Positions 54,362 through 62,125 of a stretch of 64,000 bases of DNA are shown piece after piece. Below the pieces are notes generated by a model. The model ran no database searches. It was given only the letters and a program-made list of their open reading frames with translations, and had not been told where the DNA came from. The stretch's first letter is position 1. Every line of letters begins with the position of its first letter. Source of the DNA: Micromonospora inyonensis (GTDB taxonomy: Bacteria; Actinomycetota; Actinomycetes; Mycobacteriales; Micromonosporaceae); assembly GCF_900091415.1 (NCBI RefSeq), contig NZ_FMHU01000002.1:2790001-2854000 (forward strand). Direction: 5' to 3'. A program made the translations under genes and the position numbers.

Positions 54362-55989
54362 GTCTCGACGGTACGGACGCCGGCAACCGGATTACCGGAT
54401 TCCGCCGGGTCTGGGTGCACCGGCTCGGGATGCCCCTGGTCGAGGGGCCCCGGCTCGGGGCACGCCGGGTCGGGGGCGACGGCGGGGCGGCCGGGCATCC
54501 AGCGCAGCACCGCCAGCAGCCCGACACCGGTCACGGCGGCGGCGATCAGCGCCACCACGTGCAGGGCGGCGACGAAGGCGCGGTCCGCCGTGGCCAGCAG
54601 GGCGGTGGCGTCGCCGAGCCGGGGCGCGACGGCGTACGCGCCGGCGAGGGAGCCCTCGGCCGCCTCCCGGACCCCGTCGGGCAGCGCCCCGGTCGCCGGG
54701 GTGACCCGGGCCCGGTAGACCGCGCCGAGCACCGCGCCGAGCACCGACACCCCGAGGGCCGCGCCCACCTGCCGTACCGTGTTGCCGACCGCCGAGCCGA
54801 CCCCGGCCTTCTCCCGGGGCAGCGCCGCCAGGACCGACTCGGTGGCCGGGGCGGTGATGTGCGCCATCCCGGCACCCTGGATCCCGAGCAGCACGGCGAC
54901 CACCCAGGTCGGGGTCGTCGCGTCGACCAGGGCCCAGCCCGCCAGCGCGATCCCGACCAGGCCCAGCCCGCCGCCGCAGACCACCCGGGTGCCGTAGCGG
55001 CGGACCAGGGCGGCGCTGCGCGGGGCGAGGACGAGCTGGGTCAGGGCCAGCGGCAGGAAGAGCAGGCCGGTGTGCAGGGGTGAGTGGCCCCGGACCAGTT
55101 GCAGGTGGAACGCGCTGACGAACATCACCCCGGCCCCGGCGAAGAAGACCAGGCCGACCAGGGCCACCGGGACGGCGAACCGGGACACCCGGAACAGCCG
55201 GACGTCCAGCGCGGGGTGGGCGGTGCGCCGCTCGTGCCAGCCGAACGCGACCAGCACGGCCAGGCCGGTGAGTACCGCCGCCCAGACCACCGGCCGGTCG
55301 AAGCCGTGCTCACCGCCGTCGATCACGCCCCAGGTGAGGGTGACCAGGCCGACCACGGAGAGCGCGACGCCGGGCAGGTCGATCCAGCCGGGGCGGGGGT
55401 CACGCGACTCGGGCACCAGCAGCGCTCCGGCGACCAGCCCGGCGAGCGCCACCGGCACGTTGACCAGGAAGACCGATCCCCACCAGAAGTGGGCCAGCAG
55501 AACCCCGCCGAGGACCGGACCGGCCGCCACGGCCAGCCCGACCGAGGCGGACCAGTACCCGATCGCCCGGGGCCGCTCCCGGGGGTCGAAGACGCCGGCG
55601 ATGACCGACAGGGTCGCCGGCATGATCGCCGCACCACCGAGCCCCATCACCGCGCGGGCCAGGACCAGCTGCGTCGGGTCCCCGGCGTACGCCGACAGCA
55701 GGGAGCCCAGCCCGAACACGGCGAGACCGGCCAGCAGGAACCGCCGCCGGCCGTAACGGTCGCCGAGCACGCCGAGGCTGAACAGCAGCCCGGCGAAGAC
55801 CAGCGTGTACGAGTTGACCGCCCACGCCAGCTCGGCCTGGCTCGCGCCGAGGCCGTGCACCGGGTCGGCCAGGGTGCGCAGGGCGACGTTGAGGATGGTG
55901 CTGTCCATGACCACCAGCAGCAGGCTGACCACGGTCACCCCGAGGATCGGCCACCGCCTCGGGTGCCCGGTGTTCGCGTACGCCGGCAC
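54358..55989 (-). CDS. MFS exporter, DHA2 (14-helix) type
   Basis: A 543-residue drug efflux-type transporter. Helix 1 has VMDSTILNVALRTLAD; motif A is LGVLGDRYGRRRFLL (~68-82); motif C is SVGLAVAAGPVLGG (~150-163). Fourteen hydrophobic segments can be counted, and the C-terminal tail is Pro/Glu-rich. The GTG at 55989 has GGGGAGGG upstream. It forms an overlapping pair with the hydrolase, an arrangement seen in self-resistance or detoxification pairs. Substrate unknown. Confidence 0.87.
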   Translation of the reverse strand: MPAYANTGHPRRWPILGVTVVSLLLVVMDSTILNVALRTLADPVHGLGASQAELAWAVNSYTLVFAGLLFSLGVLGDRYGRRRFLLAGLAVFGLGSLLSAYAGDPTQLVLARAVMGLGGAAIMPATLSVIAGVFDPRERPRAIGYWSASVGLAVAAGPVLGGVLLAHFWWGSVFLVNVPVALAGLVAGALLVPESRDPRPGWIDLPGVALSVVGLVTLTWGVIDGGEHGFDRPVVWAAVLTGLAVLVAFGWHERRTAHPALDVRLFRVSRFAVPVALVGLVFFAGAGVMFVSAFHLQLVRGHSPLHTGLLFLPLALTQLVLAPRSAALVRRYGTRVVCGGGLGLVGIALAGWALVDATTPTWVVAVLLGIQGAGMAHITAPATESVLAALPREKAGVGSAVGNTVRQVGAALGVSVLGAVLGAVYRARVTPATGALPDGVREAAEGSLAGAYAVAPRLGDATALLATADRAFVAALHVVALIAAAVTGVGLLAVLRWMPGRPAVAPDPACPEPGPLDQGHPEPVHPDPAESGNPVAGVRTVET

Positions 55990-56144
55990 GGCACGCCCTC
56001 CCCTGCGATCCTGCCGGGGGCGGCGCGGTCGGATCCCGCGTCCAGCCTAGGGCGACCGACCACCCGCAGGGAACCGCCCCGGGGCAGGTTTTTCCTGATC
56101 AGAGGCGGTTTCCGCGAGGCGACCCGGCGGGATCCGGACGAGGG

Positions 56145-57156
56145 TCACCCACGACGCCCAGGGCCCCAGCGGGCGGCCAGCGCCGCCACGGTGCCCCAGA
56201 TGCCCCGCCGGAACAGCAGCACGACGAGGACGAAGATGCCACCGGTGACCAGGCCGATCGCCTCGAAGCCGGAGAAGGACAGCCAGTCCTCCAGCCGCAC
56301 CAGGACGGTCGCGCCGAGCACGCCGCCCCAGAGGGTGCCGATGCCGCCGAGCACCACCACGATCACCGCCTTGCCGGAGGTGGTCCAGTGCAGGGTGTCC
56401 AGCGAGACGAACCGGTGGCCCACGGCGAACAGGCCGCCCGCCCAACCCGGCGATGAAGCCGGAGAGGACGAACGCGGTCAGCTTGTACCGACGGACCGGG
56501 TAGCCGAGCGCGCGGGCGCGGGCGGGGTTGTCGCGGATGCCGACCAGCACCCGGCCGAACGGCGAGTGCACGATCCGCCAGGCGGCGGCGAGACCGAGCA
56601 GCGCGATCGGCAGCGCCGTGTAGTAGAAGTAGTAGTCGTCGGTGAGGTCGAGCCCGAAGAGTTCCCGGGGCACCCCCTGGAGGCCGTTCTCGCCCCGGGT
56701 GACCGAGCGCCACTCGTTGGCGACGTAGTAGACCATCTGCGCGAACGCCAGGGTGACCATGGCGAAGTAGATGCCGGTGCGGCTGACCGCCAGGTAGCCG
56801 ATGGGCACCGCGAGCGCGGCGGCGGCGAGCGCGCCGAGCAGCACGGCCACCGGGAAGGGCAGCCCGGCGTGGATCGCGACCAGCCCGGTGACGTACGCCG
56901 AGGTGCCCCAGAAGGCGGCGTGCCCGAAGGACATCAGCCCGGTGAAGCCGAGCAGCAGGTCGACCGAGACGGCGAAGAGCGCCCAGCAGAGGATGTCCAC
57001 CGCCACCGCCGGGTAGAGGCCGTTGGGCAGCCAGAGGGCCACGGCCAGGCCGGCGGCGAGCAGCGCGTACCGCAGCCAGCGCGGCGAGGCGGCGACGGCG
57101 GCCAGCGCGGAGGGGGTGTGCTTCGCGCCGGGCTCGGTGTCGACCACGGTGGTCAT
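56145..57156 (-). pseudogene. livM: Branched-chain amino acid-type ABC permease (LivM), frameshifted
   Basis: A Liv-type permease. The ATG at 57156 overlaps the livH stop. The first 250 or so codons carry the family segments GLMSFGHAAFWGTSAYVTG, RTGIYFAMVTLAFAQM and VRRYKLTAFVLSGFIAGL. At a G-rich run (56437-56443) one base too many shifts the frame; the remainder (GHRFVSLDTLHWTTSGKAV, VLGGIGTLWGGVLGATVL, ending FRRGIWGT...) is in another frame to 56145. Removing a G restores an approximately 337-residue permease. If real, the whole transporter would lack its second permease. Confidence 0.8.
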
Positions 57157-58034
57157 GCGGGTGCCTCCTCACGGCCGAACAGCCCGGCCGGACGCCAGAG
57201 CAGCACCACGGCCATCACGATGAACACGGCGGTCTGGGCCAGGATCGGCCAGTCCGACAGGTACGCCTCGCCCCACGCCTGGATCAGCCCGATGCCGAAG
57301 CCGGCGGCGACCGAGCCGAAGATGGAACCGAGCCCGCCGATCACCACCACCGCGAAGACCACGATGATCAGATCGGCCCCCATCAGCGGGTTGACCGCCC
57401 GCATCGGCGCGGCCAGCACCCCGGCCAGGGCGGCCAGGGCGATGCCGAAGCCGAAGACCGGCGTGATCCACCGCCCGACGTCGATGCCGAACGCCCGGGT
57501 CAGTTCGGGGCGCTCGGTGGCGGCCCGGACGACCAGGCCGACCCGGGTGTGGCCGAGCAGCCACCAGGCCCCGACACAGACGGCCACCGCGAAGCCGAGG
57601 ATGAACACCCGGTACGTGGGGAAGTCGAACAGTCCGAAGTCGACCGATCCGGACAGCTCGGCCGGGGTGGCGTACGGGCTGGACTGCACGCCGTACCGGA
57701 GCTTGACCAGGTCCTGGAGGATCAGCGTCAGCCCGAAGGTGAGCAGGAAGTTGTAGAGCGGGTCGAGCCGGGTGAGCCGGTGGATGAAGGCCCGTTCCAG
57801 GGCCATGCCGAGCAGGCCCAGCCCGACCGGCATGATCACCAGAGCCGCCCAGAACGGCACCCCCGCCTCGGTGAGCAGCACGTACGCCCCGAACGCGCCG
57901 AGCATGTAGAACGCGCCGTGGGCGAAGTTGACCACCCGCAGCATGCCGAAGATGACCGCGAGCCCGAGGGCGAGCAGGGCGTAGAACGCCCCGCTCACCA
58001 GCCCGTTGAAGGTGTTCTGGAGAAAGCCGGTCAC
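57153..58034 (-). CDS. livH: Branched-chain amino acid-type ABC permease (LivH)
   Basis: A 293-residue permease with eight or nine membrane helices and the Liv signatures GAFYALLALGLAVIFGMLRVVNFAHGAFYMLG and LGSIFGSVAAGFGIGLIQAW. The GTG at 58034 starts 5 bp from the end of the binding-protein gene; the stop overlaps the livM start (ATGA). It pairs with LivM to form the membrane channel of the transporter. Confidence 0.93.
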   Translation of the reverse strand: MTGFLQNTFNGLVSGAFYALLALGLAVIFGMLRVVNFAHGAFYMLGAFGAYVLLTEAGVPFWAALVIMPVGLGLLGMALERAFIHRLTRLDPLYNFLLTFGLTLILQDLVKLRYGVQSSPYATPAELSGSVDFGLFDFPTYRVFILGFAVAVCVGAWWLLGHTRVGLVVRAATERPELTRAFGIDVGRWITPVFGFGIALAALAGVLAAPMRAVNPLMGADLIIVVFAVVVIGGLGSIFGSVAAGFGIGLIQAWGEAYLSDWPILAQTAVFIVMAVVLLWRPAGLFGREEAPA

Positions 58035-58038
58035 GGCG

Positions 58039-59289
58039 TCACATCCGGCAGTCCGGGGACGGGGCGCGGAACGCCTCCGCCGCCGGGATGGTCTTGAGGA
58101 CCTTCACGTAGTCCCACTCCTCGGTGACCTCGGCGGCCGGCTTGACCTGGGCCAGGTAGGCGTCGTGCACGACCCGGTGGTCCTCGGCGCGGATCGTCCC
58201 GTTGCGCAGGAAGACGTCGTCGACGGTCCTGCCCTCCAGGGCCTTGACGATGGTGTCCGCGTCGTCGGTCCCGGCGGCCTGCACCGCCTCCAGGTACTGC
58301 GTGGCGGCGGAGTAGTTGGCCGCGTGGGCGAACGTCGGCCGGGTGCCGGTGGCGGCCTTGAACCGGTCGGCGAACTCCCGGTTGCGCTGGTCGAAGTTCC
58401 AGTACCAGGCGTCGGTGTAGGTGGTGCCGGCGAGCGCGTCCGGGGTGAGCGAGTGGATGTCGGTGAGGAACATCAGCCCCACCGCCAGGCCGACGCCCTT
58501 CTCCCGGAGCTTGAACTCGTTGTACTGCTTGACCACGTTGACCAGTTCGGCCCCGGCCTGCATGGTGCCGAGCACGTCCGGCTTCGGGTTCAGCGTCGGG
58601 GCCTTGAGCAGGTAGGTCGAGTAGTCGCCGCTGGTGTTCGGGAACGGCGCGGCGTCCTTCGCCACCACCCGGCCGCCGGCCGCGGTGATCGCGTTGGAGA
58701 AGCTGCGCTCCATGTCCTGCCCGAACTGGTAGTTCGGGTAGAGCACGTACCAGTTCTTCGCGCCCTGCTCGGTGGTGTTGCGTCCGGTGCCGTTGGCCAG
58801 CATGTACGTGTCGTACGCGTAGTGGAAGGTGTACTTGTTGCACTTCGCGCCGGTGAGCGTGGTGGTGGCGGCACCGATGTTGAAGTAGAGCTTCTTCTTC
58901 TCCTTCGCCACGTCGGCCACCTTCTCCGCCGCCGACGAGGTGGGCACGTCGAGGATCAGGTCGACGTTCTTGCGGTCGTACATCTCGGCCGCTTTGGTGT
59001 TGGCGATGTCCGGCTTGTTCTGGTGGTCGGCGGTCTCCACGGTGATGTCCTTCGTCACCGCGTCGTCGCCGTACTTCTTCGTGAAGTCGGCGATCGCCAT
59101 CTCGACGGCCTTCACCGAGTTCTTGCCGGACAGTTCGAGGTAGACCCCGGACTGGTCGTTGAGCACGCCCAGTACCATCCGGTCACCGCTGAGCTTCCCG
59201 TCGCCGGAGGACTGCGGCCCTCCCCCGCCGCAGCCGGCCACCAGCAGCGCGGCCGCCGACCCGGCGGCCACCAACATGGTCCTGCGCAT
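58039..59289 (-). CDS. ABC transporter substrate-binding lipoprotein (Liv type)
   Basis: A 416-residue periplasmic-binding-protein-like lipoprotein. The signal has the lipobox LVAGC (Cys22). The mature protein shows the type I Leu/Ile/Val-binding fold (MVLGVLNDQSGVYLELSG, NVDLILDVPTSSAAEKVADVA, WYVLYPNYQFGQDMERSF, YSAATQYLEAVQAAGTDD). The ligand may be an amino acid, an amide, urea or an aromatic acid; it cannot be told from sequence. The ATG at 59289 follows GAAGGGAAG. It lies between the ATPase genes and the permeases, so the operon order is livG-livF-binding protein-livH-livM. Confidence 0.92.
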   Translation of the reverse strand: MRRTMLVAAGSAAALLVAGCGGGGPQSSGDGKLSGDRMVLGVLNDQSGVYLELSGKNSVKAVEMAIADFTKKYGDDAVTKDITVETADHQNKPDIANTKAAEMYDRKNVDLILDVPTSSAAEKVADVAKEKKKLYFNIGAATTTLTGAKCNKYTFHYAYDTYMLANGTGRNTTEQGAKNWYVLYPNYQFGQDMERSFSNAITAAGGRVVAKDAAPFPNTSGDYSTYLLKAPTLNPKPDVLGTMQAGAELVNVVKQYNEFKLREKGVGLAVGLMFLTDIHSLTPDALAGTTYTDAWYWNFDQRNREFADRFKAATGTRPTFAHAANYSAATQYLEAVQAAGTDDADTIVKALEGRTVDDVFLRNGTIRAEDHRVVHDAYLAQVKPAAEVTEEWDYVKVLKTIPAAEAFRAPSPDCRM

Positions 59290-59327
59290 GGTCTTCCCTT
59301 CATCCGCGCGCGGTGCGCGGGTCGTCG

Positions 59328-60020
59328 TCAGATGCCGAGGTACGACAGCAGCTCGCGCTCCCGCGAGCGCACCTCGGAGTTGTCCATCGCCTCCACCACC
59401 CGTCCCTCGGCCAGCAGGTAGTGCCGGTCGGCGACGCCGGTGGCGAAGTGCAGGTTCTGCTCGACCAGCAGCACGGTCACCCCGTGCTCCTTGGCCTGCC
59501 GCAGGATGTCGCCGACCTGTCCCACCAGCAGCGGCGAGAGCCCCTCGGTCGGCTCGTCGCAGAGCAGCAGTCGCGCGCCCATCCGCAGCACCCGGGCCAG
59601 GGCGAGCATCTGCTGCTCCCCGCCGGAGAGGGTGGTGGCGGCCGAGTCGCGGCGGGCGTACAGGGCGGGGAACGCCTCGTAGACCCGCTCCAGCGGCCAC
59701 GGGTCGGGGCCGACCGTCGGTGGCAGCGTGAGATTCTCGGTGACGCTGAGCGTGGCGTACGCGCCCCGGTCGTCGGGGACCCAGCCGAGGCCGAGCCGGG
59801 CCCGGCGGTGCGCCGGCAGCCGGCCGACGTCCCGGCCGTCCAGGGTGATCGTGCCGCTGCGACCGGGGTGCAGCCCCATCACGCAGCGCAGCAGGGTGGA
59901 CTTGCCGGCACCGTTGCGCCCGACCAGGGTGACCACCTCGCCGGCGTCGACGGTGAGGTTCACCCCGCGCAGCACCCGCGCCTCGCCGTACCAGGCGGAC
60001 AGGTCGTCAACGCGCAGCAT
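59328..60020 (-). CDS. livF: Liv-type ABC transporter ATPase (LivF)
   Basis: A 230-residue ATPase with Walker A GRNGAGKST (~34-42), signature TLSGGEQQM (~130-138), Walker B LLLCDEPTEGLSP and the H-loop region VEQNLHFA. LGWVPDDRGAYATLSV is typical of LivF. The ATG at 60020 with GGAG upstream is chosen over the in-frame ATG at 60044; either overlaps the end of livG. Confidence 0.93.
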   Translation of the reverse strand: MLRVDDLSAWYGEARVLRGVNLTVDAGEVVTLVGRNGAGKSTLLRCVMGLHPGRSGTITLDGRDVGRLPAHRRARLGLGWVPDDRGAYATLSVTENLTLPPTVGPDPWPLERVYEAFPALYARRDSAATTLSGGEQQMLALARVLRMGARLLLCDEPTEGLSPLLVGQVGDILRQAKEHGVTVLLVEQNLHFATGVADRHYLLAEGRVVEAMDNSEVRSRERELLSYLGI

Positions 60021-60792
60021 CGGTCGCTCCGTCGGTGGCTCCATCGGCGGCTCCCAGGTAGGCGGTGATCACGCGTTCGTCGGCCCGGACCTGCTCGTAC
60101 GGGCCCTCGACGAGGACCTTGCCGGCCTGGAGCACGGTGACGGTGTCCGCCAGCCGGCCGACCACGCTCATGTTGTGTTCGACCATCACCACCGTCCGGC
60201 CGGCGCGGACCCGGGCGATCAGCTCGACGGTGCGGTCGACGTCCTCCAGCCCCATCCCGGCGGTCGGCTCGTCGAGCAGCAGCACGCGGGGTTCGAGGGC
60301 GAGGGCGATGGCCAGTTCGAGGGCCCTCTTGCGCCCGTACGCGAGGGCGTCGGCGGGGGTCTCGGCCAGTTCGGCGAGACCGACCTCGGCGAGCAGTTCG
60401 TCGGCGCGGGCGGTGTAGCGGCGCATCAGGCGGGCCGAGCGCCAGAACCGCCAGCCCAGCCCGCTGGGGCTCTGCAACGCCAGTGTCACGTGTTCGCGGG
60501 CGGAGAGCTGCGGGAAGAGGCTGGTGATCTGGAAGGACCGGGCGACGCCGAGCCGGGCGACCCGCTCCGGAGGCAGGCCGGCGATGTCCCGTCCGTCGAG
60601 CAGGATGTGCCCGCCGCTGGGCCGCAGGAACCCGGTGAGCAGGTTGAACAGGGTGGTCTTGCCGGCACCGTTCGGGCCGACGAGGGCGTGCACGGTGCCC
60701 TCGACCACGTCGAGGTCGACCCGGTCCACGGCCCGGAAGCCCCGGAAGTCCCGGGTCAACCCCCGCGCCGACAGCAGTCCCTGCCCGACCAT
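60007..60792 (-). CDS. livG: Liv-type ABC transporter ATPase (LivG)
   Basis: A 261-residue ATPase with Walker A GPNGAGKTT (~39-47), RSFQITSLFPQLSAREHV, a LivG-type signature region DALAYGRKRALELAIAL (in place of LSGGQ), Walker B VLLLDEPTAGMGLED and the C-terminal VEGPYEQVRADERVITAYLG. The ATG at 60792 has GGAGG eight bases upstream. It is the first gene of the transporter operon; its promoter must lie in the 218-bp gap to 61016, which has an AT-richer patch around 60890-60910. Confidence 0.93.
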   Translation of the reverse strand: MVGQGLLSARGLTRDFRGFRAVDRVDLDVVEGTVHALVGPNGAGKTTLFNLLTGFLRPSGGHILLDGRDIAGLPPERVARLGVARSFQITSLFPQLSAREHVTLALQSPSGLGWRFWRSARLMRRYTARADELLAEVGLAELAETPADALAYGRKRALELAIALALEPRVLLLDEPTAGMGLEDVDRTVELIARVRAGRTVVMVEHNMSVVGRLADTVTVLQAGKVLVEGPYEQVRADERVITAYLGAADGATDGATDAAR

Positions 60793-61016
60793 CGCCACAC
60801 CCTCCGCAGGTCGACGGCGACGACCGGTTCGGAGACCACGGTCACAGGATCGTCGCGTGCAGGAAACCTACGGCGCGGCGGCAACGCTGAACTATGTCGA
60901 TGTCACATACATTCGGGCACGACCACCCGGGCCCGTCCACCATGGGGGAACGGACCCGGATCGTCGCCGCACCGGCGGCCCACCCCGTGGACATGTGGTG
61001 GCGCCACCGGTACCCA

Positions 61017-62054
61017 TCAGCCGGTAAGCGCGTTCAGGGCGAGGTCCACGTCCTCCTCGGACGTGTAGACGTGGAAGGACGCCCGGACCCGACCGGCGCG
61101 GACGGCGGCCCGCACCCCGGCCCGTTCCAGCTTCTCCTGCGCCCCGGGGACGTCGACGGTGACGATCGCGCTCTCCCCCGGCGGTCGCCCGAGACCGGTG
61201 AGGAACCGGTTGGCCAGCGCCACGTCGTGGTCCCGGATCGCGGGCACTCCGATCTCGGCGAGGAGTTCCAGCGCGGCTGCCGCGCCGACGTAACAGAACC
61301 AGGCCGGGGAGATGTCGAAGCGCCGGGCGTCGTCGGCCAGCCGCAGCGGTGGCCCGTAGTAGGAGTCGTACGGGTCCCGACCCGCGAACCAGCCGGCGGC
61401 GTCCGGTCGCATCCGCTCCCGCAACCGCGGTGCCAGGTAGCCGAAGGCCGCGCCGCGCGGCGCGGCCAACCACTTGTACGCCCCGACCACCACCGCGTCG
61501 GCCCGGCTGCCGTCGAAGGGCAGCCAGCCGCAGGCCTGGGTGGCGTCGACGGACACCAGCGCGCCGTGCGCGCGGGCGGCGGCCACGATCTCGTCGTACG
61601 GGGCGATCCGGCCGTCGGCGGACTGCACCAGGCTGAACGCGACCAGGTCGGTGCGCTCGTCGATGGCGTCGACCAGCCCTTCCAGCGGCACCGTCCGCAC
61701 CTCGACGCCCCGCTCGGCCTGCACCAGCCAGGGGAAGAGGTTGCTGGTGAACTCGACCTCCGGCACCACCACGGTCGCGCCCGCCGGCAGCGCCGCCGCG
61801 ACGGGGGCCAGCAACTGGGACACCGCGCTCCCCACCGCCACGTCCCCGGCCGGTACGTCCACCAGCCGGGCAAACGCCGCCCGCGACCGGTCGGTCGTCG
61901 CGTTCCACGTCTCGACGGCGTTGCGTCCGGCCCGCCACTGGCCCAGCGCCTCCTGGAGGGCCGCCCAGGTCGGCTCGGCCGGCAACCCGTAGGTGGCGGT
62001 GTTCAGCCAGCCGGGCTCCGGCTGCCACAGCTTGCGTGCGTCGTCCAGATCCAT
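61017..62054 (-). CDS. PLP-dependent aminotransferase class V (cysteine desulfurase-like fold)
   Basis: A 345-residue fold-type I PLP enzyme. GWLNTATYGLP is the substrate loop, VSVDATQACGWLPFD carries the PLP-binding aspartate (Asp near 165), and VVVGAYKWLAAPRG holds the Schiff-base lysine (near 191). No cysteine loop typical of true desulfurases is evident near the C-terminus, so an isopenicillin-epimerase-like, kynureninase-like or lyase role is possible. The ATG at 62054 is used. It lies between the Liv operon and dnaE, without overlapping either. Confidence 0.82.
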   Translation of the reverse strand: MDLDDARKLWQPEPGWLNTATYGLPAEPTWAALQEALGQWRAGRNAVETWNATTDRSRAAFARLVDVPAGDVAVGSAVSQLLAPVAAALPAGATVVVPEVEFTSNLFPWLVQAERGVEVRTVPLEGLVDAIDERTDLVAFSLVQSADGRIAPYDEIVAAARAHGALVSVDATQACGWLPFDGSRADAVVVGAYKWLAAPRGAAFGYLAPRLRERMRPDAAGWFAGRDPYDSYYGPPLRLADDARRFDISPAWFCYVGAAAALELLAEIGVPAIRDHDVALANRFLTGLGRPPGESAIVTVDVPGAQEKLERAGVRAAVRAGRVRASFHVYTSEEDVDLALNALTG

Positions 62055-62125
62055 GGGTCCGACGCTAACCGCGCGGTCACGACCCGGTCACAGCCAATTC
62101 CCGGTCCCTGGCTCCCGGTCGGCGG

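Noticed and set aside
56070..56096. Intrinsic terminator AACCGCCCCGGGGCAGGTTTTT
   Set aside because: The core pairs without a proper loop, and the T-run faces the plus strand, where no gene ends nearby.
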